DNA from: Acanthosepion pharaonis
Taxonomy: Eukaryota; Mollusca; Cephalopoda; Sepiida; Sepiidae
Direction: 5' to 3'
Length of the DNA stretch: 64,000 bases
NCBI GenBank assembly: GCA_903632075.3
Contig: CAHIKZ030002090.1
Span: forward strand, 2,647,501-2,711,500
Below are positions 24,487 to 34,752 of the stretch, one piece after another; position 1 is the stretch's first letter; the number at the start of each line of letters is the position of its first letter. The notes under the pieces were generated by a model. The model ran no database searches. It saw only the letters and a list, made by a program, of their open reading frames with translations, and was not told the DNA's origin. The translations under genes and the position numbers were made by a program.

Positions 24487-25775
24487 TATAATAATATTAG
24501 CCGTTTCCTTAAATTAAAACATTCGGCATTCATTGACCGAAAAGCCGGTGCTGTTTCCAAATGAAATTTATAAAAATGATCTATTAAAACAAACAATATA
24601 GCTTCCGTTTCGCCAGGTCTATCACTGATGTGGCAACAGCCATCACTGAAGCTCTGGATAAAAACGACGAAGCTTGGCTCTAGATATCTCAAAGGCGTTC
24701 GACAGAGTTTGATATACTGACCTTCTACACAAGCTCCAGGGTGTGATGTCACTGGACGAATATTAGATTTAATCCAATCGTTCCTATCAAATCGTTAAAT
24801 AGAGCGTTTTGAAGGGTCTCACTTTCAGATTCTTTCAAACGCACGCAGGTGTCACCCAAGACTCTATCCTGGGTCGTACTTTTTTTGGTGGGGGGGGGTC
24901 TTAATCAATGATCTTCCTGGTGTCATCAATTCCAAATCAGTTATTTATGCAGATGACACTAACATTTACTCCTGTCTCAACATAAAATCCGTCAGATCTG
25001 ACAAATTAAACCTGGCAGCTGCTCTTTAAGCACCAAAGAGAAACTTTTCTGTCTGCCATCAGCATAGCTGACGCTTTCTCCGGGAGAGCAACACACTGTA
25101 CCTTCTTGACGTCATGTTTTCTACTAACTTGGAGTCGAACGACTACATCGAATTAATAGCTACAAAGAGAGTTGGGTCAGTGTGACGTGCCGGAAAATTT
25201 TTCTGATCAGTATCCATCTTTCACATTTACAAATCTACCATTCGTCCGTGCATAGAATACTGCTACCATATCTGCTCTGGTGCACCTGCTGTTCATATCG
25301 ACATTCTTGACAACATCCAAAGAAGGAACTATAATGTAATCGACCCTGACCTGACATTTCGACTTCAGTCACTTTCTCAACGACATTACGTGGCTTCCCT
25401 CTGTCTTTTCTAAAAATATTTACATGGCAACTGTTCTGACAAGCATTTCTCCCTGGTGACCCGACTACTTGAATTTAAGCGTGCTATTTGTTTGACATCT
25501 TGACCTCATATTTTTACTGTTGAAATAGCTAAACACAAACACCATTTCTACTCCAACGATTTATTTTCTCGCTCTTCCCATCTGTGGAACTCCCTTCCGT
25601 TTACTTGTTTCCTTAATAACTACAATCGTCTCCCTCTGTCTTCTTGAATACCGTACATCTTTTGTGCCTTCCTTAATCCTCCCTTTTCTGAGTCCTCAAA
25701 TTCACTTTCATTCCCTGTAACTCTCTTCATACGAGTGTCATTACTGCCTTGCTTAGGGTGAAATGATTTAAAAAA
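24487..25775 (+). pseudogene. Decayed LINE with reverse transcriptase motifs (family B)
   Basis: Remnant of a non-LTR retrotransposon pol gene. After correcting shifts, the translation shows RT motif A context DISKAFDRV near 24690, then INDLPGV and the RT catalytic motif in VIYADDTNIYSCLN near 24940-24990, later STIRPCIEYCYHICSGAP and a C-terminal RSSHLWNSLPFTC. The order AFD, then YADD, then LWNSLP is that of Jockey/CR1/L2-like RTs. Numerous stops, a shifted G run near 24890 and other indels show it is dead. It ends with the family B 3' terminus (TTGCTTAGGGTGAAATGATT, about 25752-25771). No endonuclease domain is visible upstream, so it is 5'-truncated. Confidence 0.85.
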
Positions 25776-25980
25776 GGGAAAATAGTTTTCTGAAATGTAG
25801 AAGCAATAAGAAATGTGATTCTACACCAATTTTTTAAGAAAAATCTTTTTGCGAGCGGACCAGTCTTTTCAAGTGGTGTCGATAACTCCTGTTAGCCACT
25901 TCCAATCTGTTACTTTGTACTACTTGCAAATAATTAAATTGAATAGTTATTCGAATAACGCTACCTTAACGTTAAGTAAC
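25776..25980. other. No recognisable gene
   Basis: Short unassigned AT-rich interval. Confidence 0.5.
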
Positions 25981-26823
25981 TGTTAGGGTCCGTTTCCTTG
26001 TACCACAGTGATAGTCCAAGATAGAACCAATAAAGAAGAACTCGAACACAGGTATGGAATAAGAGAGATATATTACAAACAGGAATATATACAGAGAAGT
26101 AGAAGTGTTAGTATGAACAATCAGGTTTAGTAGAGAAAACAATGTAGTCTCGACCAGTATCACTATTCCAATGTCTGGCAATAATTGTTTGAACGCGACT
26201 CTGTTTCGGACTGCCTCTGACTCGACTCTTGACTCGACTTGAACTACTGACGATATTCAGTCACCCCCCCCCCCACATACACACACGAGGGCGTCATGTG
26301 GAACAAGGCATTTTTAACGTGGGCTCTCTGAGCCCGTGGGCTCAGCCAAAAATATGCCTATTGAACCTGTATAAACGGGTTCAGGGTCGGTTTACCTCCC
26401 CGAAAGAGAATCCGTCCTTCGGCGTAGCCTCCTTCAGGTTCCTCCCCGACCGAAGGCAGAGAGTTCAACCGATCTGTCGTTCAAGACTTGAGCGACGGAC
26501 TATATTTAGTCGTCCCCTCACGAGGGCGTCATGTGGCACAAGGCCTTTTTAACGTGGGCATTTCCGAGCCATTAGGCTCGGCCAAAAAATAGCCCATATG
26601 AACCCGTATAAACGGGTTCAGGGCCGGTTTTACCTCCCCGAAGGAGACTCTGCCCTTCGGCGTAGCCTCCTTCGGGTTCCTCCCGCACGAAAGCAGAGAG
26701 TTGAACCGAACCGTCGCTCAAGAGTTGAGCGACGGACTCCTTGCCTACTCATGAGGCGCAGTATTTATTAAGTATCGAATAGTCCATTATTATTATTATG
26801 GGTAAGATCCCATAATAGTAATC
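25981..26823 (-). mobile_element. Probable solo LTR with internal tandem duplication
   Basis: The + strand opens TGTTAGGGTCCG, so the minus strand would end in CA after CTAACA. A TGATTACTATTATGGG candidate start lies at the right end on the minus strand. The left part is AT-richer; the middle is GC-rich and duplicated (26286-26755). No flanking coding region or clear target-site duplication was found, so the LTR call and its boundaries are inference. Confidence 0.4.
26286..26755 (-). repeat. GC-rich 235-bp tandem repeat, two units
   Basis: CGAGGGCGTCATGTGG recurs at 26286 and 26521, giving a 235-bp period. Each unit holds several short hairpins: GAGCC...GGCTC, GAACCCGT-ATAA-ACGGGTTC, CGAA...TTCGG pairs, and GTCGCTCAA...TTGAGCGAC. 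The two units differ by substitutions and small indels, including compensating-looking changes in the GAACC(T/C)GT stem. GC content is clearly above that of the surroundings. Confidence 0.85.
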
Positions 26824-27477
26824 ATCTTAGCATTTCGAGCACCGCTTAGAAATAAAGGAATTAGGCAATTTTAATATTTGATTAGTCTTAATAGGATAGT
26901 TTAAAAATCAAAGGTATCATCAAAATTGTAACATGTATATGAAATAAATAGTTACTAAAATGTTAAAACGTATCGAACAAATTCGATTATGCCATTTTGC
27001 CGTAGACGCACATTTCCCAAAGAGACGACTGCGTTGCACCGAGGAAGAAAAGAAAATGACTTATCGCGCGCAGTGCCAGGTATCCTTACTAATTATACTT
27101 TGAATCTTGTGAGAGACGTTAAACTTAGCAGAAGGAGGAATTAGAAAAACCGGAAGGAGAAATATTTTTTGTTAATATTTCAAAGTACATTGAAAATCCT
27201 AGCTTTTCCCCGGGCACGAACTCTAATCCTTCGTACCAGCGGGAAATAAACAACGGATTCCAGAGCAAGCCAAGGTTATTTAGCACCTAAGGTCAGTCCC
27301 CTAATGTGCGCTGCCTCGCCCTGCATAATAGATTTTAAGGTAATTACACAAAACTACAGGACATTATTTAGATAATTATAATATTCCACATGGCACGCAC
27401 GAAGCAGCTACGTTTAATAATGAAGTTAACGCTCTAGTTGATTGTACAAAAGGAACAGCCCAACATGTAAAAAAAAA
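26824..27477. other. No recognisable gene
   Basis: Mixed sequence; no domain, boxes or repeats assigned. Confidence 0.45.
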
Positions 27478-28075
27478 TAAAACAAGTACAACAATTTAAA
27501 TATCTGGGAAGTGTTTTAACAGAGGACGGACAATTTGACACTGAAATCCGAAGGTGCATTGGGATAACTAAACACGCCTTCAAAAAGCTAAGCAAAGTAT
27601 CAAGAAACATGAAAATTTCGTCAGAAACAAATAAAAAGCTACTGAACTTTTACGTGATATCAATCCTCCTACATAGCCGTGAATGCTGGACAATCTCCTC
27701 CCAGATGAAGAATAGACTTGGAACAAGATAAATCTGGTTCTACAGAAGGATGATAAGAATTCCATGTACTGAACATGAGAGCAACAACGAAGTTTTAGAG
27801 AAAATGGAAAAATAGGATACATGTTTAAAATCAGAAAAAATTCTAGGGTACATAATGAGGAAAGAGGGTTTGGAAAATTTGATACTCAAAGGACAGACTG
27901 ACGGTAAGATGAACAAGGTAAAACAACGCATAGGGAGCATGTGCAGATGGGTGGCAGAAGAGGGTGTAGGGGAGAAAAAAATATACAAATTATTGAGAGC
28001 TACAAAGGACAAGAAACTGCGCAAACCCAGGACCGCTAACTTCCTAAAGTGCCACAACACATGAAGAAGTTGACT
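27478..28075 (+). pseudogene. LINE family A RT C-terminal region, best copy
   Basis: Conceptual translation is nearly continuous: VQQFKYLGSVLTEDGQFDTE, IRRCIGITKHAFKKLSKVSR, NFYVISILLHSRECWTISSQ, YRRMIRIPCTEHES, then IMRKEGLENLILKGQTDG and a C-terminal RATKDKKLRKPRT. FKYLGS..T.DG..D.EI..RI is the usual block after the RT domain (the thumb/connection region) in RTE- and Jockey-like LINEs. A few stops and at least one shift (around 27800) inactivate it. No 5' part is present. The open stretch at 27855-28064 is the last third of this remnant. Confidence 0.88.
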
Positions 28076-28700
28076 GCACGGTTTGCTTATGATCACTGAT
28101 GCTTTCTCTTCCCGGCCAATGCAATAATGGACAATTTGCAAGCTTAACCTAATCCGACAAAAAGTCAATAGCAGAAATGTGCATTATGATGTTCCAAATG
28201 TTAAAGTATAAAATATTATTTTAATTTTATCTCTGCTTGAACGGAGCAAAAATCTCATTTACTAATCAGTGGGGTAGATATTAGTTAAATTGACTTTCAT
28301 CTTGTACAGGTATAGGCAACTCTTCTCATTAATCTCTGCATTGTTTCTTTCCAGGTAAACTAACATCTGATTGATGTTGCTGACTACGCGACGCAATGGA
28401 ATCACAAGCAGCAATCAACACGTCGATAAGTTTCTTGAACTTCTGTAAAAACATTCCATCACTCTTTCTTGCTTCACAGTGTACAGTACTATCAGCTTCG
28501 TCTTATCTGTAATTCGTGACATTGTAACCTGTGTGCATGAATCTGAATGAAACACTCTTCGACACCGCCTTTGAACTTCAACTGCATTTTTGTACTTACA
28601 ATCGCATTTCAGGATGAACTTTTGTGTTCAAAGCTAGGCCTGGATGACATTAGTAATGCTAATGTATAAATCTGAAAAGAAGGCAGAGTGATTGGAGTTA

Positions 28701-28707
<7 letters not shown>
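28076..28707. other. No recognisable gene
   Basis: AT-rich unassigned sequence downstream of the LINE tail. Confidence 0.5.

Positions 28708-28774
<67 letters not shown>
28708..28774. repeat. (TC)n(TA)n microsatellite
   Basis: TC run then TA run. Confidence 0.96.
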
Positions 28775-28778
<4 letters not shown>

Positions 28779-28829
28779 AAAGAGAAAGAACAGGTGGAGT
28801 ATATTTCCATTGTCCGTAGCATTTACTTT

Positions 28830-29031
28830 TAAAAATTGCTCAATAAAAAGTAGAGCAATATATTATTATTATAAAAACGTATTGAAATAGTTACACAAAA
28901 GCGTTCATACGTCAATACTTCTTCTTCAAGTGATGATAATTTACTTAACATCGCCTGAAGAAGTACAAAGTATTGATGATATAGGGATTTCAATGTTTTT
29001 ATTATCAATCTTTTATAAAATGTATACCTTC

Positions 29032-29085
<54 letters not shown>

Positions 29086-29180
29086 AAAAAGCAAAATACG
29101 AACATTTTGCTTTGATAAAGTCCACATTGGACGAAACGCGTCAGCAATTACTAGTTTTCCTATTGTCATTTTTATTCATA
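28830..29180 (+). mobile_element. Penelope-like-element-style termini (tentative)
   Basis: Hairpin TTGCTC...GAGCAA (about 28835-28858), an inverted pair CAATACTTCTTCTTCA / TGAAGAAGTACAAAGTATTG (28911-28978), a TA(GT)n microsatellite at 29034-29085, and a hammerhead-like fold at 29107-29147. Hammerhead motifs near inverted or direct terminal repeats are known for Penelope-like elements; no protein remnant is visible here. Confidence 0.35.
29107..29147 (+). other. Hammerhead-ribozyme-like fold, decayed
   Basis: Stem I TTGCT (29107-29111) pairs with AGCAA (29143-29147). The core TTGATAA is followed by one extra A, stem II GTCC-ACATT-GGAC (29120-29132), GAAA (29133-29136), a minimal stem III CGCG, then TC before stem I closes. 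The arrangement matches a type I hammerhead, but C3 and G8 of CUGANGA are replaced (TTGATAA), so activity is unlikely. Confidence 0.45.
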
Positions 29181-29239
29181 AATATTGTCTTCTCTACTCG
29201 TTAAATCGGAGAAATTTTCATATATATATATATGTATAA

Positions 29240-29400
29240 ATTCATTGAGCCTAGAAAAATTTTCAACTTCTGGGACTCATAAGCAGTACGCATTAACTAC
29301 CAAGAATCGAACCCGGACCGTTTCAACACAACGCAAACGTCATCCCAACTGTACCACGGGCCTCGCTAAGCAAGAAGAAACTGACTAGACTCGATATAGC
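29240..29400 (-). mobile_element. tRNA-derived SINE head (separate family)
   Basis: Minus strand: GTGGTACAGTTGGGATGACG (A-box region) and CCGGGTTCGATTC (B box, + strand near 29297-29310). The T-arm pairs only weakly and the anticodon arm is irregular, so it is a SINE head and not a tRNA gene. Confidence 0.6.
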
Positions 29401-29523
29401 GCCGCTACCCACTCATTTCCGTAGTGATACTCCTCCAAGAATGCGAATATCCACGTGACAGTGCCCCAAGAGGCTCGATGAATTACTATATATGATTACT
29501 CTAAACCCCAAAATTTCTAAAAA

Positions 29524-29569
<46 letters not shown>

Positions 29570-29839
29570 ATTTGATCCCTACACTGAACTCGATCTATAT
29601 ATATATATATATATATATATATAATGCAGATCAAGTTCATTCCAGTCATCACATCCGTCCAATGTAGCTATTTATGTCTAAAATTACTCTTAAGAAACAA
29701 GTTGTCAAATATTTCGTGCCCTAACTTAAACGTTTCTTTTTTTGATAGGCTCAGTTTTATTTATATGCGAAATATTGTCCTCTTTTCTGTTTGTGAGCTC
29801 CGGTCTTCCTCAACTGCTTTTCGATCCGGTTGACCTTCA
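29401..29839. other. No gene; (TA)n at 29526-29568 and 29596-29622
   Basis: Two TA runs in otherwise unassigned AT-rich DNA. Confidence 0.6.
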
Positions 29840-30110
29840 CGAAATGTTGAACTGAACTCTTTATTGAATTTAGGGGAGTAGACTGTTCACATCCCACTGA
29901 CCATGACTAGTAATATCTCGTCTGATTCATATTTTAGTACTGCTCAGTTATTGCTCGATCCGTTTCTACTTAGTTTAAGTACCCACTACCATAGATTGAA
30001 CTGAACCTTTTCTTTAACCTAAGGTGGGAGACTGTTCTGGTTTCACTGCCCATGTCTCGTGATATCTCGTCTAGTTCTTTTTTTCGTACTTCTCAGTTAT
30101 TGCTCTCCAT
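29840..30110 (-). mobile_element. SINE family 3 middle part, two tandem copies
   Basis: GAACTGAACYCTTT, GTAGACTGTTC or GGAGACTGTTCTGG, and ATATCTCGTCTRRTTC with CTCAGTTATTGCTC occur twice, at about 29851 and 29998 (period about 147 bp). The same block is found in 45240-45350. Neither the head nor the hairpin tail is seen here. Confidence 0.6.
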
Positions 30111-30306
30111 GTTTAAACTGAATTCAAATATTTTATGTGATAGTTTGATTGCTTTCTTGTCAAACCAATTTATTTTAATATTCTACATACTTTCACTGTT
30201 TTCCAATTTATAAATTTTTATTTCTTTCACTCATTAGCTTCAAAATATCGTATCTCCTTTTATGTTTTATCTTTTTATAACTCGACAATCTTTTATATAT
30301 GTGAAA
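30111..30306. other. No recognisable gene
   Basis: AT-rich filler before the Helitron. Confidence 0.5.
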
Positions 30307-31493
30307 TCTATATCTATAAAACAGAAGATGTCTGTGTGTGTTGTGTATCGGTGTGTGTCAGTGTATGTGTATGCTATTTATGCACGTCTACATTTCTCAG
30401 CCGATTTCGAGGAAATTGTACACATATGTTGCAAATTTACCAAAGAGGTTAAGACAAACTTTGCAATCTCCAGACCACACCGGGTTTGGGAGAAAAATTG
30501 ATAAAACTGAAGGTTGGTAGGATTTTTGGAAAAAAAAGGCAAAGTTTTACACGAACAAAATCTTTACTGGATAAGCTGAACTTTGCCCTTAATGCAAAAC
30601 ATAGCTCATGTTACGAGGTTTATGCAGAGTGCTTGATAGTTTTCCTGCGACATTGGCTTCACACAAAAAATGCAAAAAAACTGTGAACAACATCGGGTTT
30701 TTCGTACTACTTAAGCCCTGCTCGCATCCCCCGCTTATAACGAAAAACCACGAAAAACTGTTCAAAAAGCCATTTTTTAGGCCATAACTCCCTGGTTTTT
30801 CATTCGACGCTTGACAAATTTATTATGTAAATTACATATGACACAAATTGTTTTGCGTGAATATTTGGTTTAGATTATTTCAGTTAAGTGGATGAAATTT
30901 GCCACAAACTAGGTCCCAAATCAGCTTTTGCCATTTAGCCAATAGTTTCTTCATATGGTTCCATCCTAAATTGGCATTCGAACAACCTTTGATGGAAAGT
31001 TTGTTTGAGTAGTATTATCGAAACGTTAAAAGGGAAAAATTCACGAAGAACCGCTTATTAACGCCAGCTTTACAGTAAACGTGCAAAGAAGGAGGGGGCG
31101 TCCATGTATTTGCACTTGCACTTGAATCAAGCTCTGACGCTTCCTCCCTGTTTTTGTTTGATTATTAGATTTGCGAACAATGCCATACTATTTGAAAGTT
31201 ATTATGGCCATAGGAAATTTGCTGAATATCTAAAACATTGAAACAATTTAAGCGGAAGCAACAACCACACAAGATTTTATCGATAGAATTCCTTTATTAA
31301 GAACGACCAAACACTCGCGAAGGACATACTGTAAAAGGGATGAGTGGGAGTAGCTTAGTATACAAACGGATGATGCATGCACATGTCGACGCAGGCAGAA
31401 ATTTCTAAACAGGCGGTGGTACGGTTATACAGCGGGGTGCAGTTATATAATTGCAGCCACGTACACACGGGCAACGCCGGGTACCTCGACTAG
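30307..31493 (+). mobile_element. Non-autonomous Helitron
   Basis: Begins TCTATATCTATAAAACAG after an A and ends GGGCAACGCCGGGTACCTCG with ACTAG followed by T, the TC...CTAG termini of Helitrons inserted between A and T. The GC-rich GGCAACGCCGGG just before the end is the typical subterminal hairpin region. Length is about 1.19 kb. No Rep or helicase motif is seen, so it would depend on an autonomous partner. The start could instead be the second TCTATA at 30313. Confidence 0.7.
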
Positions 31494-31659
31494 TAATGAA
31501 TAAATTTCAATAACTATCCTATTACATCTGCTTATTCGCGAATACAATGAAGAACACTGAACTTAGATCAATTCTCATACCACCAAATACATTACTGTAA
31601 ATATCTCGAAGAAAAACATATTATCAACGGAAATTCACACGGAATATTACCATATAATA
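31494..31659. other. No recognisable gene
   Basis: Short AT-rich interval. Confidence 0.5.
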
Positions 31660-31935
31660 TCCTGACCGCGACCGACATCGAATCAATGCTCAGCAAGGCA
31701 CAAGTCCTATGAACTGACCACATCATTCGCATAGAGCAACATCGTATTCCCAGACACCTGTTGTACGGAAAGCCGCCAATGTGACAGAAGATATTATGGC
31801 TGACCAAAGAAACGCTACAAAGTCTCGATCAAAACATACTTCGACTGGTGCAAGATCAGAGTGAAGCCAAGCCTCTGCCGACTTTGAAGAAATCCGGTGT
31901 CAAAAACTCACGACTCAAACAGAACAGTGACACCC
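31660..31935 (+). pseudogene. LINE C-terminal fragment (family C)
   Basis: The + frame reads TDIESMLSKAQVL, a stop, then TDHIIRIEQHRIPRHLLYGK. The DIESM.S.AQ.RW.GH..R....RIP...LYGEL pattern is common downstream of the RT domain in several LINE groups. A stop replaces the usual Trp and another follows KPPM, so it is dead. Its expected downstream partner, the zinc-finger tail, is found separately at 40222-40457. Confidence 0.65.
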
Positions 31936-32002
31936 TGCAACCACCGGCTTAGAGTGTCTCTACTCTTCCAGACATAGTGCGTCGAGGCTTGCCTAGTAAA
32001 AC

Positions 32003-32112
32003 TGAGACCAACACCAAGCGGCAACAGTTGGTTTCATGCTTCAGCGCAATCCTCAGGTGATGTCACTGGTGTTCAAGCATGAAACAGGCTATGGCCGCTT
32101 GGTGTTGACCTC
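32003..32112. repeat. Imperfect 40-bp inverted repeat with hammerhead-like core
   Basis: ACCAACACCAAGCGGC and GGTTTCATGCTT on the left pair with AAGCATGAAAC and GGCCGCTTGGTGTTGA on the right. The minus strand between 32056 and 32031 reads CTGAGGA, TTGC..GCAT stem, GAAAC, another instance of the TGANGA-stem-GAAA pattern. Confidence 0.7.
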
Positions 32113-32198
32113 AGTGTCTACATTCATACTTGCATAGGCTCTACCTCTGATACTGAGCACTTTCATCCATAAATATAGCATGCCTTAAAACAATATTT

Positions 32199-32306
<108 letters not shown>

Positions 32307-32599
32307 AGAGGGACAGAGAAAAGGAAAGAAATAAAGTAGGAATTAATCATATTTTTAAGTACAATTTTACATGTAGTACCTGCTGTATTTAAATATTTTT
32401 GTCTGTAATGTTTTAAGTTATAGTACTCCTGAATTATCTCCCTTCAGCTTGCGTCACCGGTTGTCAGTGCCTTGTTTTAACAATGGTTGATTTCTAAAAG
32501 ATTATTACATAACCGAGAGATGTAAGATTAACTCCATGTCACTCATTAGCAATTGGGAAAATATTCTAAGACCTCTTATTTCATAGCATAGACTAGTTT

Positions 32600-33165
32600 T
32601 ATATACTGCTTTAACGGAAGATGTGGCACCGAAATCTGAAGGCGCATTGTAATAGACAACAATCCCATCGAAAACGTAAGCAATGTATTAAGAAACAAGA
32701 AAATATTGGTACAAACAACGGAAAAAGTACTGGAATGTTATATAATATCAATCCTCCTCTCTGACAGTAAATGCTGGACGATCTCCTCCTAATAAGGAAA
32801 GGCAACAGATATGTGGTTCTACAGAAGGATACCGAGAATCCTATGAACAGAATATAGGGGGAATGTCGAAAAAGAAATGGAAAGTAAAAGCACCTTTATG
32901 TATCGAATCAACCAGAGACAACTGATTATTTTTTTACGGCAAATAATGAGGAAAGAGGCTTTGCAGAATTTGATCCTCACAGAATATAATGAGAGCAAGA
33001 GGGACAGAGGAAAGTAACGATTACCCTACATAACAGGTTAATGTATATACTTCATAGAACAAGGATTAGGAGAAATACCGAAAAAAATAAACCTTACTAA
33101 ACTCTGCAAAAGACAAGAAGTTGTGGAGAGCGATGATCTCCCACGTCCTAAAGTTTATATTTTAA
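32600..33165 (+). pseudogene. LINE family A tail, heavily decayed
   Basis: Follows the family A order: an E-D-G-type block near 32615 with EIRR-like CGAAATCTGAAGGCGCATT, YNINPPL then CWTISS, then GFTEGYRES-like TTCTACAGAAGGAT, then ATAATGAGGAAAGAGGCTTT (IMRKEA) and a CKRQEVVESDDLPRPK end (33105-33155). Multiple stops and indels. Nucleotide similarity to 27478-28075 is clearer than protein similarity. Confidence 0.78.
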
Positions 33166-33276
33166 TTAAAGGATTGATTTTATATAAATTATGTTGAAAG
33201 CCCACTTCTCAAAATCAAACCAAAACAATGAAAGGTTAGAATTTACTTTGAAATACACTTTTAGTCATTCAGTACC

Positions 33277-33277
33277 T

Positions 33278-33339
<62 letters not shown>
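33277..33339. repeat. (TA)n microsatellite
   Basis: About 60 bp of TA. Confidence 0.96.
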
Positions 33340-33341
<2 letters not shown>

Positions 33342-33440
33342 AGCGCAGGTCGATATTTGAACTGTGATAGTGCACTCAACTTGAAGGTAGGGGGTTTGAC
33401 ATAAATAATGACACAAAATATTTTTTTTCGAAATCGTTAG

Positions 33441-33739
33441 CGTTTTTGGGAGGAAATCTCTTTAAAAGATTAAATTTCATTCCCGTGATCAGTGAAAGTC
33501 TTTTAAAACAGCCTTATAAAATTCATAATTTACTGAAGCGCTCCAAATTGTATATGGACACGATATATGGCACAAGCACATTACTACTAAATCGTTGTGA
33601 CATCAGATATGATCTTCATTTACTTCAAAGGGAAATTATACAGTTTCTGAGATATGTCCTCGCCTGGGACATAGATGAATCCGGCCTATCTGAATCTGGA
33701 GTTCTATACATGGCTTCTCCAAATATCTTCATATTATAC
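33441..33739 (+). CDS. Candidate internal exon of an unidentified host gene
   Basis: Best candidate for a cellular coding exon. A CGTTAG acceptor ends at 33440 after a T-rich stretch (TTTTTTTTCG) and a GTGAGA donor starts at 33740. Between them 99 codons plus two leading bases are open. The peptide has balanced composition and looks helical: FKRLNFIPVISESLLKQPYK, NLLKRSKLYMDTIYGTSTLL, RYDLHLLQREIIQFLRYVLA, then WDIDESGLSESGVLY. I recognise no family; helical-repeat proteins (HEAT/ARM-like) are one guess. No neighbouring exon is identified. It lies between a TA repeat and an LTR scrap, so an unknown transposon protein is an alternative. Confidence 0.35.
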
Positions 33740-33929
33740 GTGAGACCCTTCGTTTTTGTTTATCTTTACACTCTTGTTTGCTGTATGGATATATGTGATA
33801 TATTTTTCTCCTTGCTGGACATGTGTATATGTGTATATATGGTTATGTGTATGCCTTGGTAGTATAAAAGTCTCTCTGAGAACAAAGCATGTTTGTCATT
33901 CTTTTTCTTTTCAGCCATTTGGGTCCGTC
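33740..33929. other. No recognisable gene
   Basis: T-rich sequence after the putative donor site. Confidence 0.5.
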
Positions 33930-34060
33930 TGTGAACTACGGTGTTATTATATCACAGACATAATAATACCCACCACACGGGAAATACAAATGCGAGAATA
34001 AATATTTATTCCACAGTTCGCCCCCGTTACATAGTTAACTTTCGAACCACTACCCCCCCT
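33930..34060 (-). mobile_element. LTR 3'-end-like fragment
   Basis: Minus strand: AATAAATATTTATTCTCGC (poly(A) signal AATAAA), GTGGTGGGTATTATTATG, ending ACCGTAGTTCACA. Starting TGTG on the + strand gives the CA end on the minus strand. The rest of the LTR is not seen; the Helitron starts at 34084. Confidence 0.3.
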
Positions 34061-34083
34061 CTTTGACCTTGTTTTATCATCTA

Positions 34084-34752
34084 CTAGCAGTAGAGCCCGG
34101 CGTTGCCCGGGGATGTAACAGTAAGAGATAGATCAAGTATCGACCATCATAAAGACTGAAAAATAAAATTGACAAAGATTATTGTTTAAGGTTGACGGAC
34201 ACGCATGTCTTAATTAGTTGTTTTTTTTTTTGTTTTTTGGGGGTTTTTTTACGAATTGATCAAACCCAAACTCAAACAAAAACATTGTTTTCAATCGTTA
34301 TGAGTCTATCGATTGAATAGAATTTTATTATAAACAATTGTCTTGTAAATGGAATTTTTAAAGCATTCTGAATGTAAAAATAAAGAAAAAAATGTGCAAG
34401 ACAATAAGAAACACTACCTGCCAAAAATAAGTGAAATGTAGGAAATCCGATCCCATATATAAACGAACACACACACAAAAAAAACCTGGGTTTTATAAGT
34501 ATAACTCGATATGAGTTGTCCCCCTTTCATTCTGGCAACAGAATCGTGTTTTCAAATTGATTTCGTGCAAAAACAATTGTGTTTTTCCAATTTTTGGCGC
34601 CGTCAGAACCACCACAAGGTAATTTTACGTAGTCCTGTGAGGTTTTGTTGAAATCGGTTGAAAAATGTAGGAAATCCGATCCAATATATAAACGTACAGA
34701 CACACACACCCACACCCACACCCACACAATCTGCGTTTTATAATAAGTAAGA
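34084..34752 (-). mobile_element. Non-autonomous Helitron (possibly two nested)
   Basis: On the minus strand it begins TCTTACTTATTATAAAACGC at 34752 and ends GGGCAACGCCGGGCTC, TACTGCTAG, followed by T at 34083. A second 5'-like sequence (ACTTATAAAACCCAGG) and a repeated TTTATATATKGGATCGGATT block near 34450-34470 and 34675-34690 suggest a nested or duplicated 5' end. A (CCCACA)n patch lies at 34707-34728. No Rep/helicase coding. Confidence 0.65.

Noticed and set aside
26229..26552. 107-codon frame over the GC-rich repeat
   Set aside because: It reads through a tandem-duplicated, hairpin-rich region; the second unit breaks the frame, so the peptide is not conserved between the two units.
29107..29147. 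Active hammerhead ribozyme
   Set aside because: C3 and G8 of the catalytic core are substituted and an extra base precedes stem II; reported only as a decayed or related fold.
31592..31807. Minus-strand 71-codon frame
   Set aside because: It is the antisense of the LINE family C fragment (DIESMLSKAQ) on the + strand.
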